Shown here in pieces: positions 50,656-60,417 of a DNA stretch of 64,000 nt. The notes under the pieces were generated by a model. The model made no database searches. It saw only the letters and a list, made by a program, of their open reading frames with translations, and had not been told where the DNA came from. The position numbers and the translations under genes are program-made. This stretch comes from Clostridia bacterium (GTDB lineage: Bacteria; Bacillota; Clostridia; Oscillospirales; SIG627). Within the stretch, counting starts at the first letter, position 1, and each line of letters starts with the position of its first letter. The stretch is from positions 1-64,000 of the forward strand of contig JAFSGN010000008.1 in the NCBI GenBank assembly GCA_017440805.1, written 5' to 3'.

Positions 50656-53133
50656 TCAAACCGAATTGGGATTGATATCAATTGTTATTTTAACACCTTT
50701 GTTTAACTGTTTTGTGAACGACATTAAAATTTTGTCAAATAACCCACGGGATTCCGCATTATTTTTAAATTTTACTATAAACCGTCTACGGTAAATGTTT
50801 CGCAGTTTATATATGGGCGCATCCATGGGACCGTATATTACCATTTTGCAGCGGGGATTGAGTTGCGATGCAATGTACTTTTCAAACTTTACGCAGTCTG
50901 CCATAACAAGTTGTTCCTGTTCTGAAGAGAATGTTATAACTGCCATATCGCACACAGGAGGAAAACCAACTGCTCTCCGTAATGCTATTTCCCCTCTGTA
51001 AAACTCGTCATAGTCCTGCCGGGCGGACAATGTAAGAATCTCGTTATACGGCACAAGTGTCTGTATAACCGCCCTTCCTTCGTCATTACTTCTTCCTGCT
51101 CTTCCTATAACCTGGGTAAGAAGAGAAAAAGTACGCTCGTTTGCACGGTAATCGGAAATATAAAGCGAGTCTTCCGCACAAATCACACCAACCAGTGTAA
51201 CACCGGGGAAATCGTGTCCTTTTGCAACCATCTGAGTACCGATAAGAATATCCGCCTCTCCGTTTTTAAAGCGGGAAAGTATTTTGTCATGGGCATTCTT
51301 TTCCGCGGTACTGTCGGCGTCCATTCTTAAAACGCGGGCATGGGGAAAAAGAGTTTGCAACTGTTCCTGAAGTTTTTCGGTTCCGCTTCCGTGTCTGTTT
51401 ATATGTGGGCTGTTACACGACGGACAGACCTTGGGATAAGGCAATGTATATCCGCAATAATGACATACAAGTCTGTGATTCTGACCTCCGTGTACCGTAA
51501 GGGTGACACTGCAATTGGGGCATTTTACCGCCTCTCCGCAAGACGAACAGGAAACAAAGCGGTTGAACCCCCGTCGGTTTATAAAAAGTATGGTTTGCTT
51601 TTTTTGTGCTAAATTCAGGGATATTTCATCTATAAGTCTGTGCCCCGGAAGTAAATCGGGATTTTCTTCCAGGTCCTGCCGTATATCCTCTATTATAACC
51701 TGAGGAAGTCTGGCATTACCGAACCTCTTGTCAAGTCTGACAAGAGTATATATACCCGACTCGGCTTTGTAAAAACTCTCTACAGAGGGAGTTGCCGAGG
51801 CAAGAAGCATAAGAGCATTGTTTGAAGCGCATCTGTATCTTGCAATATTTCTGGCGTGATATCTGGGGGTGGTATCAGACCTGTAACTGTCATCCTGTTC
51901 CTCGTCTATAACTATCATTCCCAGATTACTGCAGGGCATAAACACAGCCGAGCGTGTACCCAGTACAACAGGTTTCTCTCCGTTTTTGACAGCACACCAT
52001 GCGTCGTGACGCTCGCCCTGAGAAAGTGCCGAGTGAATTATTGCAACTTTATCTCCGTATCTTTCAAACATCAGCCGTGCTGTCTGCCCGGTAAGTGAAA
52101 TCTCCGGCACAAGATATATTACTGTTTTCCCTTCTGAAATAACCCTGTCGCAAAGTTTCAGAATTACACTTGTTTTCCCGCTTCCCGTAATCCCGTAAAG
52201 AAGGGCCGCTTTTGCCTCTTTGTGATTATAAAGTTCTTCAAGTTGATTATAGGCGGACTTTTGGGCGGGGGAAAGGTCAAAACTTTTTTCTGTGGGAATA
52301 TACGAATAGTTTGAAGCGGCATCACGGTATAAAGGCTTTTGGGTTATCTCTGCCGCTTTGTTTTTTTCAAGTGTCAGAAACACACTTTTGGGAACTGAAT
52401 ATATCTGTGAAAGAAGGTTGAGTCCGGCTGTGTGGTTTTCGGCGTTTTTAAGGTACCTGATAACACTTTCATACTTATCAAAGTTTTTGCGTGTTGTTTT
52501 TTCAAGAAGTTTATCTGCAATGTGAGTGTCTGTCAGAGTAATGAATTTTTCTGTTTTTTCATTTACATTGTAACTCAGAGAGGTTGTTTTCTTTAAAATT
52601 TTCTTTGACACAAGGGATTTTATTATGCCGCTTTTTGTACCGCAGTATTCCGATTTCTGTTCTGTTGTTTCAAAAATTACGGTTAATTCTTTTATTGTGC
52701 CGGGGTCACGGCAACTGCGTATATATTCCGCAAAATTATTATATTTTTCACCCTTGACATAATATTCCCTGGTTTTGATTTCAAGACCTTTGGGAAGACA
52801 AAGCCGTGCCGCTTCCCCGAAGGTACAGAAAACCTGATTTTTTATATATTCGCAAAGTCCCATCATCTCCTGGGAAAGAGAATATTTTGAGTCTACTACA
52901 ACCTCAATTTCCTTATATCTGCCTATATCTTCCCCTTTGGGAAAAGGTGCGGGAGCATCCTTTGCAATACCGTAAACAAGACGATTGCCTCCGCCGAAGG
53001 GTAAACCTACAAGGGTACCCTTTCGGATACCGTTTGCTCGTTCGGAGGAGGCTTTATATGTGTATGCGATATCAGCGGTATATACCTGTTCCAGTATATA
53101 CACATCCACCTTTAAAAAGGTATTTTGACTCAT
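50656..53133 (-). CDS. priA: Primosomal protein N' (replication restart helicase)
   Basis: 825 residues. An N-terminal 3'-end-binding domain (VDVYILEQVYTADIAYTY) is followed by helicase motifs GITGSGKTSVILK near residue 318, VIDEEQDDSY and LLASATPSVESF. Two zinc-binding clusters (CSSCGEAVKCPNC, CHYCGYTLPYPKVCPSC) come next, then QVIGRAGRS. It reloads the replicative helicase at stalled forks. Normal length. Confidence 0.96.
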   Translation of the reverse strand: MSQNTFLKVDVYILEQVYTADIAYTYKASSERANGIRKGTLVGLPFGGGNRLVYGIAKDAPAPFPKGEDIGRYKEIEVVVDSKYSLSQEMMGLCEYIKNQVFCTFGEAARLCLPKGLEIKTREYYVKGEKYNNFAEYIRSCRDPGTIKELTVIFETTEQKSEYCGTKSGIIKSLVSKKILKKTTSLSYNVNEKTEKFITLTDTHIADKLLEKTTRKNFDKYESVIRYLKNAENHTAGLNLLSQIYSVPKSVFLTLEKNKAAEITQKPLYRDAASNYSYIPTEKSFDLSPAQKSAYNQLEELYNHKEAKAALLYGITGSGKTSVILKLCDRVISEGKTVIYLVPEISLTGQTARLMFERYGDKVAIIHSALSQGERHDAWCAVKNGEKPVVLGTRSAVFMPCSNLGMIVIDEEQDDSYRSDTTPRYHARNIARYRCASNNALMLLASATPSVESFYKAESGIYTLVRLDKRFGNARLPQVIIEDIRQDLEENPDLLPGHRLIDEISLNLAQKKQTILFINRRGFNRFVSCSSCGEAVKCPNCSVTLTVHGGQNHRLVCHYCGYTLPYPKVCPSCNSPHINRHGSGTEKLQEQLQTLFPHARVLRMDADSTAEKNAHDKILSRFKNGEADILIGTQMVAKGHDFPGVTLVGVICAEDSLYISDYRANERTFSLLTQVIGRAGRSNDEGRAVIQTLVPYNEILTLSARQDYDEFYRGEIALRRAVGFPPVCDMAVITFSSEQEQLVMADCVKFEKYIASQLNPRCKMVIYGPMDAPIYKLRNIYRRRFIVKFKNNAESRGLFDKILMSFTKQLNKGVKITIDINPNSV

Positions 53134-53136
53134 ATC

Positions 53137-53382
53137 TTACTGCTGGTCGGGAATAACAAGTTTATATTTGTCTTCGTAGATAAGATTGATTGCGGTTTTA
53201 ACCGGTTTTTCTGTACTGGACACAAGTTTTGAAAGAGTCTTGTCATCCTTCAGGCGTATTGCCTCCTCTTTCTGTTCAAGAAAGTCATCAGTGACATTTC
53301 TTGCACATTTTGCGGTAGCAATGCAAAGCATATAGCGGTTAAATCTGCCGCGGGTTATTTCATCAATAGATGGATAAATCAT
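53137..53382 (-). CDS. rpoZ: RNA polymerase omega subunit
   Basis: 81 residues: YPSIDEITRGRFNRYMLCIATAKCARNV is the omega signature (shown whole only by its start), followed by a charged tail. It helps fold and stabilise the beta' subunit. It abuts gmk upstream and priA downstream; coaBC, which sits between in Bacillus, is absent here. Confidence 0.92.
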   Translation of the reverse strand: MIYPSIDEITRGRFNRYMLCIATAKCARNVTDDFLEQKEEAIRLKDDKTLSKLVSSTEKPVKTAINLIYEDKYKLVIPDQQ

Positions 53383-54024
53383 TTACTGTTCCTCCTGAGC
53401 GTTAAAAAATTGATTTATAAATTCTTGTTTTTGTTCCGGTGTGCCTTTTACTATTTCGCCGTCAGGCTGCTTTCCGTTACATATATCGTTAATTGCCTCT
53501 GCAACCCTCTCCTGCTGACCGTCAGGGTTTACTATTATGTAATCGTAAAGTCCTGCAATGTTAACCTCGTCCTTTGCCCTATTCAGTCTTTTTATAATTT
53601 TATCTTCTGTTTCTGTTCCTCTTCCCCTCAGCCTTTTTTCCAGCACTGAGTAAGACGGGGGTGCTATAAAAATTGAAATTGCCTCCGGCATTGCACTCAT
53701 CATATTCCGTGCGCCTACCGTCTCTATTTCAAGAACAACACTTTTGCCTTTCATCTGAAGCGATTTTACATACGAACGGGAAGTGCCGTACATATTTCCG
53801 CAGTATTCCACATACTCGGCAAAGTCATTTTCCTGTATTCTGTTTTCAAATTCTTCGCGGGTAATGAAGAAGTAATTTACTCCGTGTACCTCTCCGGGCC
53901 GTTTGGTTCGCGTGGTGTAGGACACCGAGTAACAGTAATTATCGGACATTTTAAAGAGTTCCGAAAGAACTGTTCCCTTTCCGCTTCCTGCGGCACCCGA
54001 AAAAATAATGGGCTTTGCTGTCAT
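53383..54024 (-). CDS. gmk: Guanylate kinase
   Basis: 213 residues. The P-loop SGAAGSGKGTV (with Ala where most have Pro or Ser), VSYTTRTKRPGEVHGVNYFF (GMP-binding region) and the lid RLRGRGTETEDKI are present. It phosphorylates GMP to GDP. The C-terminal 20 residues (EIVKGTPEQKQEF) extend slightly past most family members. It is flanked by remA and rpoZ in the conserved order. Confidence 0.95.
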   Translation of the reverse strand: MTAKPIIFSGAAGSGKGTVLSELFKMSDNYCYSVSYTTRTKRPGEVHGVNYFFITREEFENRIQENDFAEYVEYCGNMYGTSRSYVKSLQMKGKSVVLEIETVGARNMMSAMPEAISIFIAPPSYSVLEKRLRGRGTETEDKIIKRLNRAKDEVNIAGLYDYIIVNPDGQQERVAEAINDICNGKQPDGEIVKGTPEQKQEFINQFFNAQEEQ

Positions 54025-54062
54025 GGTATGTTTTCCACATCCTTTTCTTCAATTGCTTTATG

Positions 54063-54311
54063 TCAGATACTTTCAGAATCTTCGCTTAACCGTTCGGTGA
54101 CCGTTTCAGCGGTCAGTGCCGATAATATTACATGCTCGCTGTCGGTTATTATTACCGCCCTTGTTTTTCTGCCGCAGGTTGCGTCAATTGCCCGTCCGCT
54201 GTCCTTTGCGTCCTGAACAAGTCTTTTAAGCGGTGCGGAATCAGGGGTAATCACCGACACAATACGCTGTGCCGAAACCATGTTTCCAAAACCGATGCTT
54301 ATCATTTTCAT
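54063..54311 (-). CDS. remA: RemA-like regulatory protein (DUF370)
   Basis: 82 residues: [24 protein letters not shown], split here, then [21 protein letters not shown], the hallmark of DUF370. In Bacillus RemA forms rings that bind DNA and activate matrix genes. The place between yicC and gmk is the same. Whether it controls the polysaccharide operon in this genome is unknown. Confidence 0.9.
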   Translation of the reverse strand: MKMISIGFGNMVSAQRIVSVITPDSAPLKRLVQDAKDSGRAIDATCGRKTRAVIITDSEHVILSALTAETVTERLSEDSESI

Positions 54312-54338
54312 AATATAACATTTCCTCCGGTGGATTTT

Positions 54339-55217
54339 TTACTCCACATTTTGTATCTGTTCTCTTATTTTCTCTATTTCGCTCTTAAGGTCAACCACGA
54401 TTTTTGCAATATCTATATCATTTGCCTTGGAGCCGATGGTATTAACCTCGCGGTTAAGTTCCTGGGTTAGAAAATCAAGTTTTCTTCCCGAGGGTTCATT
54501 TGAATTTATAATACTTTTAAACTGTTTTATATGGCTGGAAAGACGGGTTGTTTCTTCGTCTGTTGCAACACGGTCGGCAAAAATCGCCGCTTCGGTGAGA
54601 ATTCTGGTTTTATCTATCTGTGCCGACTCAATAAGTTCGGATATTTTTTCTGTAAGTTTTATTCTGTATGCCTCTGCCGCGCGTGGTGCAAGGGCTTGTA
54701 TTTCTACTCTCTTTTTTTCTATAAAATCAAGTTTTTCCAGAATGTCCTGTGCAAGACGCTCTCCCTCTGCCTCTCTCATTGCAGTATAATCCTCAAACGC
54801 CAGACGGGCGGTGGATACCACAGCATCCCGCACAACTTCATCGTTTTCTTCTTCTTTGGTCTGATTAAAAATATCCCTGTACTGTGCAACACTTGAAACA
54901 CTTATATCATCGGTCAGAGAATATTCTTTCTGAATGGTACGAAGGACATTGAGATAACTTTCCAGAAGGTCTTTGTCGTAAGTTACCAAAGTGCCGCTTC
55001 CGGACACCTTTTCAACCGAAACATAAATATCTACTTTTCCTCTTGAGGTGTATTCGCTTGTAAGTTTTTTAAGACGGTCTTCCAAAAAACCGTAAATCCT
55101 GGGGTAACGAACATTCACATCAAGATAACGGTTATTTACCGACTTTACCTCAACCGTAATATCGTATCCCGATACTTCGTTGTGACATCTGCCGTATCCG
55201 GTCATACTCTTAAGCAT
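54339..55217 (-). CDS. yicC: YicC family endoribonuclease
   Basis: 292 residues. It starts LKSMTGYGRCHNEVSGYDI and includes VEVKSVNNRYLDVNVRYP and, at the C-terminus, SGRKLDFLTQELNREVNTIGSK, all strict family signatures. YicC-type proteins act as RNases in small-RNA turnover in E. coli. It heads the conserved remA-gmk-rpoZ-priA gene group. The size is normal. Confidence 0.92.
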   Translation of the reverse strand: MLKSMTGYGRCHNEVSGYDITVEVKSVNNRYLDVNVRYPRIYGFLEDRLKKLTSEYTSRGKVDIYVSVEKVSGSGTLVTYDKDLLESYLNVLRTIQKEYSLTDDISVSSVAQYRDIFNQTKEEENDEVVRDAVVSTARLAFEDYTAMREAEGERLAQDILEKLDFIEKKRVEIQALAPRAAEAYRIKLTEKISELIESAQIDKTRILTEAAIFADRVATDEETTRLSSHIKQFKSIINSNEPSGRKLDFLTQELNREVNTIGSKANDIDIAKIVVDLKSEIEKIREQIQNVE

Positions 55218-55289
55218 ATATATTATTACCTTTCATTCAGCATATTACAACCGATTTTTCAAATTATAAGGGTATTTCAAAATATTATA

Positions 55290-55895
55290 CTACATTTTTT
55301 CAGAATTGTCAATCTGTGTTAACACTTTTTTTACTGTTTTTGTAAAAAATTCAGGGGTATACAACAGATTGACCGCCTCACATAAAGCATTACAGGTCAT
55401 ATCGGAAGGCAGGTCAAGGTCACGGCAGACCGCCTGTCTGAGTTTTGAAGAATTTTCACCTCCGCTCAGTCCCAGGGAATACATGTCTGTTTTGGTGATT
55501 TTTCCTCGGGTTTCCTGTTTGTCTGACATAATATATTTACCAAGAAGTTCCTCAAGAAGTTTCACATCCATTCCCTCAACGCCAAGAATACCTTGTTTTG
55601 ACGGATGTGTTTTTCTTTTTTCTTTTCCGGGTATCTGCGGAATATATATATTCTCCACTTTACATCCCGATGCTATGCTCTTTATGCGGTTGCGTATAAC
55701 CAATCCCGCACCGTCGCTGTCGGTAATTACTATCACACCGCCGTTTTGTGCAAATTTGCGTATTAGTGCGGTTTTTTCACGGTTATTGAAAATCCCGAAG
55801 CCGTCGGTAGTGATTATGGGAGAAGATATGACCGAAGAAAGTTTTATTTTATCGTATTTACCCTCAACGATTACGGGTTTATCAAGATATATCAT
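55290..55895 (-). CDS. rnmV: Ribonuclease M5
   Basis: 201 residues. The N-terminal TOPRIM domain has VIVEGKYDKIKL (Glu), TDGFGIFN and the metal pair ITDSDGAG. The C-terminal DUF4093-like region (KITKTDMYSLGLSGGENSSKLR) is as in RNase M5, which matures the 5S rRNA ends. No 5S gene is in the window. It lies 3 bp after holA. Confidence 0.9.
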   Translation of the reverse strand: MIYLDKPVIVEGKYDKIKLSSVISSPIITTDGFGIFNNREKTALIRKFAQNGGVIVITDSDGAGLVIRNRIKSIASGCKVENIYIPQIPGKEKRKTHPSKQGILGVEGMDVKLLEELLGKYIMSDKQETRGKITKTDMYSLGLSGGENSSKLRQAVCRDLDLPSDMTCNALCEAVNLLYTPEFFTKTVKKVLTQIDNSEKM

Positions 55896-55897
55896 TT

Positions 55898-56959
55898 TTA
55901 TTTACCCGGCGAAAACAGTTCTAAAAGTTTTATTATCATTGTTTCGCATACTACATCCTCGTCTGTTTTTGTGGATTTCAGTTTTATATCGCATTCAAGG
56001 CAGATTTCCATTGCGGCGGCATAGGTTTTCTGAGGGATTTTTCCCCGGTACACCTTTTGTTGCTGCCAGGTTTTCATACCTGTCGCTTTTTCAACCCTGT
56101 CGGGACTGATTCGCTCCGACGCCGCACTTTCCAGAATCATACTGTTTGAAATTGCCCTTTCGATACCCGAAAGTATAACCATAACAGGTGTCTGACGGCG
56201 TTTGAGACTGTAATATATTCTCATTGCAGCGGCTTTATCGCTTGACATTATACAGTTACCCATATCATATAAATCAAACTCTGCACGGTCCGATACCATG
56301 TCATCTATCAGCCGGCGGGTTACCTCATCTGTTTTCTCCCGTTTGCAATAAGCACAGAGTTTTTTTATTTCACTGTCCAGTACCGTCATATTACCGTTGC
56401 ATAAAGATATGAGTCTGCGCGAGTTTATATCGGCAATTCTGATTCCCTCTGCTCCAAAATGACGGTCAACCCAGGGAAGAAGTTTTGCTTCGCTTTGCTT
56501 TTCGCACTCCATGTAAAAAGTATTTTCCTTAAGATATGCAGGTATTTTGCCGTATCTTGTCTTTGAGTCAATAACATATTCGTCTGCACTGCACAGAATT
56601 ATGAGTATATTTCCGCCGGTTGCCGTTTCAACCAGTTTCTCCAGCAGATGAATATCCCCCTCCCTGAGTTTGAGTACCTCAAGTCCCCTTACAAGTGTTA
56701 CACGGTAATCCGACATTATGGGCGGAACAGATAAATCATCAATAATGTCCTCAAATGTCTGCTTTGAAACATCCCCGGCATAAATTCTGTTATAATTCAG
56801 GTCTGCCATATCCTTGTCAAGCAGTTTTTTTACCTCACCCGCATAATATTCTTTAAGATACTCCTCTTCCCCGAAGAAAAAATATGTTCCCGAGGGTGAT
56901 AATTTTAATTTTTCTTTTAAATCCGATGCAGTATTTTTCTTCTCGGTCCTATACGCCAT
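55898..56959 (-). CDS. holA: DNA polymerase III delta subunit
   Basis: 353 residues. GTYFFFGEEEYLKEYYAGEVKK near residue 28 (start of the degenerate AAA fold), the LVRGLEVLKL strand and the C-terminal clamp-loader collar region (LYDMGNCIMSSDKAAAMR) identify HolA. It opens the sliding clamp. It overlaps comEC by 11 bases, a common Firmicutes pairing. Confidence 0.92.
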   Translation of the reverse strand: MAYRTEKKNTASDLKEKLKLSPSGTYFFFGEEEYLKEYYAGEVKKLLDKDMADLNYNRIYAGDVSKQTFEDIIDDLSVPPIMSDYRVTLVRGLEVLKLREGDIHLLEKLVETATGGNILIILCSADEYVIDSKTRYGKIPAYLKENTFYMECEKQSEAKLLPWVDRHFGAEGIRIADINSRRLISLCNGNMTVLDSEIKKLCAYCKREKTDEVTRRLIDDMVSDRAEFDLYDMGNCIMSSDKAAAMRIYYSLKRRQTPVMVILSGIERAISNSMILESAASERISPDRVEKATGMKTWQQQKVYRGKIPQKTYAAAMEICLECDIKLKSTKTDEDVVCETMIIKLLELFSPGK

Positions 56960-59201
56960 ATATTTTGCACCTCATTGAAATTTTTCTTTTATCCACTTTG
57001 AAAATATGAACCTTATGGCTTGACAGTTCATGCATATCCGTGTGGGGATACATAGTTTTGAGATATTCTCCCGTATTTGAAAAATCCGCTATAACGCAAC
57101 CTACATTCTGCTGTTTAAATACCGGACTGTCTGCCGCTTTCCCGCCGCATACCATAATCTCACCCGCTGTCATATCCTTATGTAAAAAGCCGACGGGACT
57201 TGAAATCACAATGTTTTTTCCGTTTGTTTCACACCTCAGCCAGTAACACGAAAGGTCACGGATATAAAATGTAAATTGATTTTCAAAAGAAGTTCCGTCA
57301 CCGTATTCCAGAAATTCGGTTGAGTGGAGTGAAAAATATTCTTTCATCCGCTCTTTTATTTTTGTATCGGTATACTCAAAGCAATATACCCTGTTCACAT
57401 TTATTCCGCTTGTGTAAAGTTGTTCAAAAAACTCTCCGTATCCCTCGGGAGAGGGAGATAATATAACGCAGTCTATATGTTGTTTTCCTTTGTTCCTGCA
57501 ATATTCACTTATGTTGTAGTACGGGTTTCCGCTTCCTTTATACACAAAAGTCGTTCCGTTTTTTTCAAATACCGAACAAAATCCGCCATCATCATTCATT
57601 ACCTGAACTTCGGTACTGCAGGATACTGCTTCAAGTAATATACACACCATACACAATACAACGGCAATACACAGAATTATGAAAAGTCCTTTTGTTTTTA
57701 CATTTGAAAGTATTGCCCACACCAGAATACACATTAAAATCACCGACACTGTAATGCGGTATTCCGTACCGACAAAAATCTGACCAAAGCCCAGGTCTCC
57801 GAATATCCCGGCAACTCCGGTAAATATATCCGTTGTAAAATCTACTGCCTCAGAGAGCACACTTACCGCAAATTCCCTGAAAAACGGCAATGAATACATT
57901 AATACATAAACCGCAAGAAGTACCATCACCGGTGTCATAAGCGGGATTAATACAACATTACTCAGAAAACTTACCATGGATATCCCTCCGTACACATTTA
58001 CCGCAACGGGAAATGTAAAAAGGGTTACAAATAAAGTACAAATCACAGAGGAGTATACGGATTTTAAAATCTTTAATATAATTATATTATTTCTTCCGGA
58101 CTTTTTATCAATAAAACCCACTGTCTTTGTAAGAAATGGTGTGACGGAGGCAATTCCCGTCACTGCAAGACAGGAAAGTTGTAAAGAGATATTCCCCACA
58201 GCATAAGGGTCGGATACAACAATAAATAACAGTGCAACAGCCACGCCGTTTATTAAATCTGACCGCCGTTTGAAAAATACACCCGCAAATCCCAATACTG
58301 TCATAATCACGGCACGGACAACCGAATACGCACTTCCGGTCACTATACTGAACAGCCACAAAATACCCGTATACAGTACTAACAAGCCTTTTTTATTCAA
58401 GACAACCATATTCGTTATCCTGACCAGAACCAGCAGAATTATGGAAACATGCAGTCCCGACAGTGCAAGTATATGGGATGCGCCTGCTTTGTCAAATATC
58501 TTTTTCAGACTGTCATCAAGAAAAGTCCTGTCACCCATTATAAGTGCTTTGGCAAGACCGTAATTATCAAGTTTTTTCAGTGCATCGTCCATTACACCGC
58601 GTATCTTTCGGATAATAGCATAAAACACCCCTCCGCCGTCGCAGACTCTCTCAAAACCGCCTTGCCCCGTAAGAAAAATACCGTTGCTTCTGTAATAATC
58701 TCTTATTCCGTCACCATATTGTCCGACGGGAAATTTTTCTGCATCAACACTGAAAACGGCAGTATCGTAAAGCCGCGGGCGTGCAGTACCGTAAACCACA
58801 ACTTTTATACCGAAGGGATTTACCTTTTCCCCGAAAACCTTGTGAACATTCAGATGCACAATATATCCGTGGCGAATGTCCTCAAGATAAGTCACTCTGC
58901 CCTCTGCCTCAATCTTTGCACCCGCATAATCCAGAGCCGTCTTATAAGAATGATTGCGTTGCTTTACAAGAACAAAACTCAAAAAAAACGCCAGAATACA
59001 AATAATGACAATAACATCCGTAAATGACGGCTTGAATCTGCAGAATAAAAATATCGCAAGACAAAAAGCCACAGTAACACCAAGCAGTAAAAAAATTATG
59101 CTCCATGTAATGTCTGCCTCGCCGTAATACAGCACCGCGGCAGGAAAAACAAATGCCGCCGATATAAATAACGGCGGTCTTTGTTTGAAATGCTTTATCA
59201 T
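56949..59201 (-). CDS. comEC: ComEC/Rec2 DNA-uptake channel with degenerate C-terminal domain
   Basis: 750 residues. The N-terminal helices and OB-like DUF4131 domain (AKIEAEGRVTYLED) are followed by the competence domain with about eight helices, including ALIMGDRTFLDDSLKKIF and ASHILALSGLHVSIILL. The last 250 residues lie where ComEC has a metallo-beta-lactamase nuclease domain, but the usual HxHxDH is replaced by DCVILSPSPEGYGEFF. The nuclease is therefore probably inactive or the domain has another use. It transports single-stranded DNA during transformation. It lies between hit and holA. Confidence 0.9.
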   Translation of the reverse strand: MIKHFKQRPPLFISAAFVFPAAVLYYGEADITWSIIFLLLGVTVAFCLAIFLFCRFKPSFTDVIVIICILAFFLSFVLVKQRNHSYKTALDYAGAKIEAEGRVTYLEDIRHGYIVHLNVHKVFGEKVNPFGIKVVVYGTARPRLYDTAVFSVDAEKFPVGQYGDGIRDYYRSNGIFLTGQGGFERVCDGGGVFYAIIRKIRGVMDDALKKLDNYGLAKALIMGDRTFLDDSLKKIFDKAGASHILALSGLHVSIILLVLVRITNMVVLNKKGLLVLYTGILWLFSIVTGSAYSVVRAVIMTVLGFAGVFFKRRSDLINGVAVALLFIVVSDPYAVGNISLQLSCLAVTGIASVTPFLTKTVGFIDKKSGRNNIIILKILKSVYSSVICTLFVTLFTFPVAVNVYGGISMVSFLSNVVLIPLMTPVMVLLAVYVLMYSLPFFREFAVSVLSEAVDFTTDIFTGVAGIFGDLGFGQIFVGTEYRITVSVILMCILVWAILSNVKTKGLFIILCIAVVLCMVCILLEAVSCSTEVQVMNDDGGFCSVFEKNGTTFVYKGSGNPYYNISEYCRNKGKQHIDCVILSPSPEGYGEFFEQLYTSGINVNRVYCFEYTDTKIKERMKEYFSLHSTEFLEYGDGTSFENQFTFYIRDLSCYWLRCETNGKNIVISSPVGFLHKDMTAGEIMVCGGKAADSPVFKQQNVGCVIADFSNTGEYLKTMYPHTDMHELSSHKVHIFKVDKRKISMRCKIYGV

Positions 59202-59211
59202 ATATGCGTAT

Positions 59212-59550
59212 TTATGCCATTCTTTCGGAAAGCAATGTACCGCCTATAATATGAAAATGTAAATGTTTTACACTCTGGCAGGCATCATCACCGCAATTTG
59301 AAATAAGTCTGTAACCGTTTTTCAATCCCAAATCAGCGGCAATTTCAGGTATTTTTTTCAATATCATTGCAATATCGCCGCAATTCTGCTCATTTATTCC
59401 GTCAAGAGAGGGTATATGTTGTTTGGGAATTACAAGAACATGAACAGGTGCCTGAGGATTTATATCCTTGAATGCGTACATATATTGGTCTTCATATACT
59501 TTTTGCGACGGAATTTCTCCCGCTATAATTTTACAAAACAAACAATCCAT
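59212..59550 (-). CDS. HIT family nucleotide hydrolase
   Basis: 112 residues. CLFCKIIAGEIPSQKVYED at the start (zinc-type CxxC), VLVIPKQHIPSLD, and the triad motif SVKHLHFHIIGG (HxHxH) at the end. Members cleave AMP-linked nucleotides (AMP-amide substrates, Hint-type). It sits between the DivIVA-like gene and comEC. Normal length. Confidence 0.93.
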   Translation of the reverse strand: MDCLFCKIIAGEIPSQKVYEDQYMYAFKDINPQAPVHVLVIPKQHIPSLDGINEQNCGDIAMILKKIPEIAADLGLKNGYRLISNCGDDACQSVKHLHFHIIGGTLLSERMA

Positions 59551-59551
59551 T

Positions 59552-60304
59552 TTAATTATCTCCTTTTACGGTTATTTCTCCCACAGTTTTGTTCATATCG
59601 TCATTAACCGTCTTACTGCCGATTTCAAGGGAAGTACGGAAAGTTTCCACCGATTTTCTCGCGTTTTCAAGGTGGCTCAACATATTGTTGCAGACATTCT
59701 GGATGTCCTCACGGCTGTTGTCAAAACTCTTTTTCACCCGTTCGCATACATCACGGCGGTTTGCAAAAATCTCATCTGATGCCTTTTTTGCCTCCGAAAG
59801 AATATTTTCCGCCTTGTTTTTTGCCTCGGAAACTATCTCTCTTGCCGTCTTTTCGGCACGCATGATTATTGTGCCCAACTCGTGATGAACAATATCCATT
59901 TCCTTGTATGTACTCATACTTTTTTCAAGTTGGTCTTTTTCCGAACGGAGAACGGTTATTTCCTGTAAAAGTTCCTCATACATTTTTTTATAGTCGCTGT
60001 CATCTGTATTTACAGGAACATTTTTTGCTTCTTCCAGGCTCAACTCAAGTTCCGAAACCTTATCGGAAAGGGATGCTATCTCACTGTCTTTTTCGGATAT
60101 AGCCTTATCTTTCTGCGAAAGTGACTCTTGAAGTTCCGATATTTTTTTGTCATTTTCGCACAGTGTTTCCCGCAGTTCTTTAATTTCTGTTTCCTTTTCG
60201 GACACAATGCGATTGGTATCTTCGGAAAGTTTTTCGATACTTTTGATTACATCCTGTTTGTTGAACCCGCCCAGTGCGGTCCGGAAAAACGCTTTATTAC
60301 TCAT
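59552..60304 (-). CDS. DivIVA-like coiled-coil protein
   Basis: 250 residues. The short N-terminal motif FFRTALGGFNKQDVIKSIE resembles the membrane-targeting head of DivIVA/GpsB-type proteins. Long heptad-rich coiled coils follow (about 25-140), then an Ala/Glu helix (AREIVSEAKNKAENILSEA). It probably marks the division site or poles. First gene of the unit that continues with the HIT and comEC genes. Start chosen at the ATG after an AGGAGT-like site. Confidence 0.75.
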   Translation of the reverse strand: MSNKAFFRTALGGFNKQDVIKSIEKLSEDTNRIVSEKETEIKELRETLCENDKKISELQESLSQKDKAISEKDSEIASLSDKVSELELSLEEAKNVPVNTDDSDYKKMYEELLQEITVLRSEKDQLEKSMSTYKEMDIVHHELGTIIMRAEKTAREIVSEAKNKAENILSEAKKASDEIFANRRDVCERVKKSFDNSREDIQNVCNNMLSHLENARKSVETFRTSLEIGSKTVNDDMNKTVGEITVKGDN

Positions 60305-60343
60305 TTTATTACTCCGTAATATGTTTTAGTTGCTTTTCAATAC

Positions 60344-60372
60344 ATTATAACATATAACATTTTATTTTTCAA
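60344..60372 (-). promoter_or_regulatory. Promoter of the DivIVA-like gene unit
   Basis: Minus-strand TTGAAA (60367-60372), 17 bp, TATAAT (60344-60349). Confidence 0.7.
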
Positions 60373-60417
60373 TATATTTAATACAAATATTTTTTATACC
60401 AAAGGGGGAGATATTAG

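Noticed and set aside
60305-60417. Glycine riboswitch before the AGCS symporter
   Set aside because: The gap is short and AT-rich with no matching motif.
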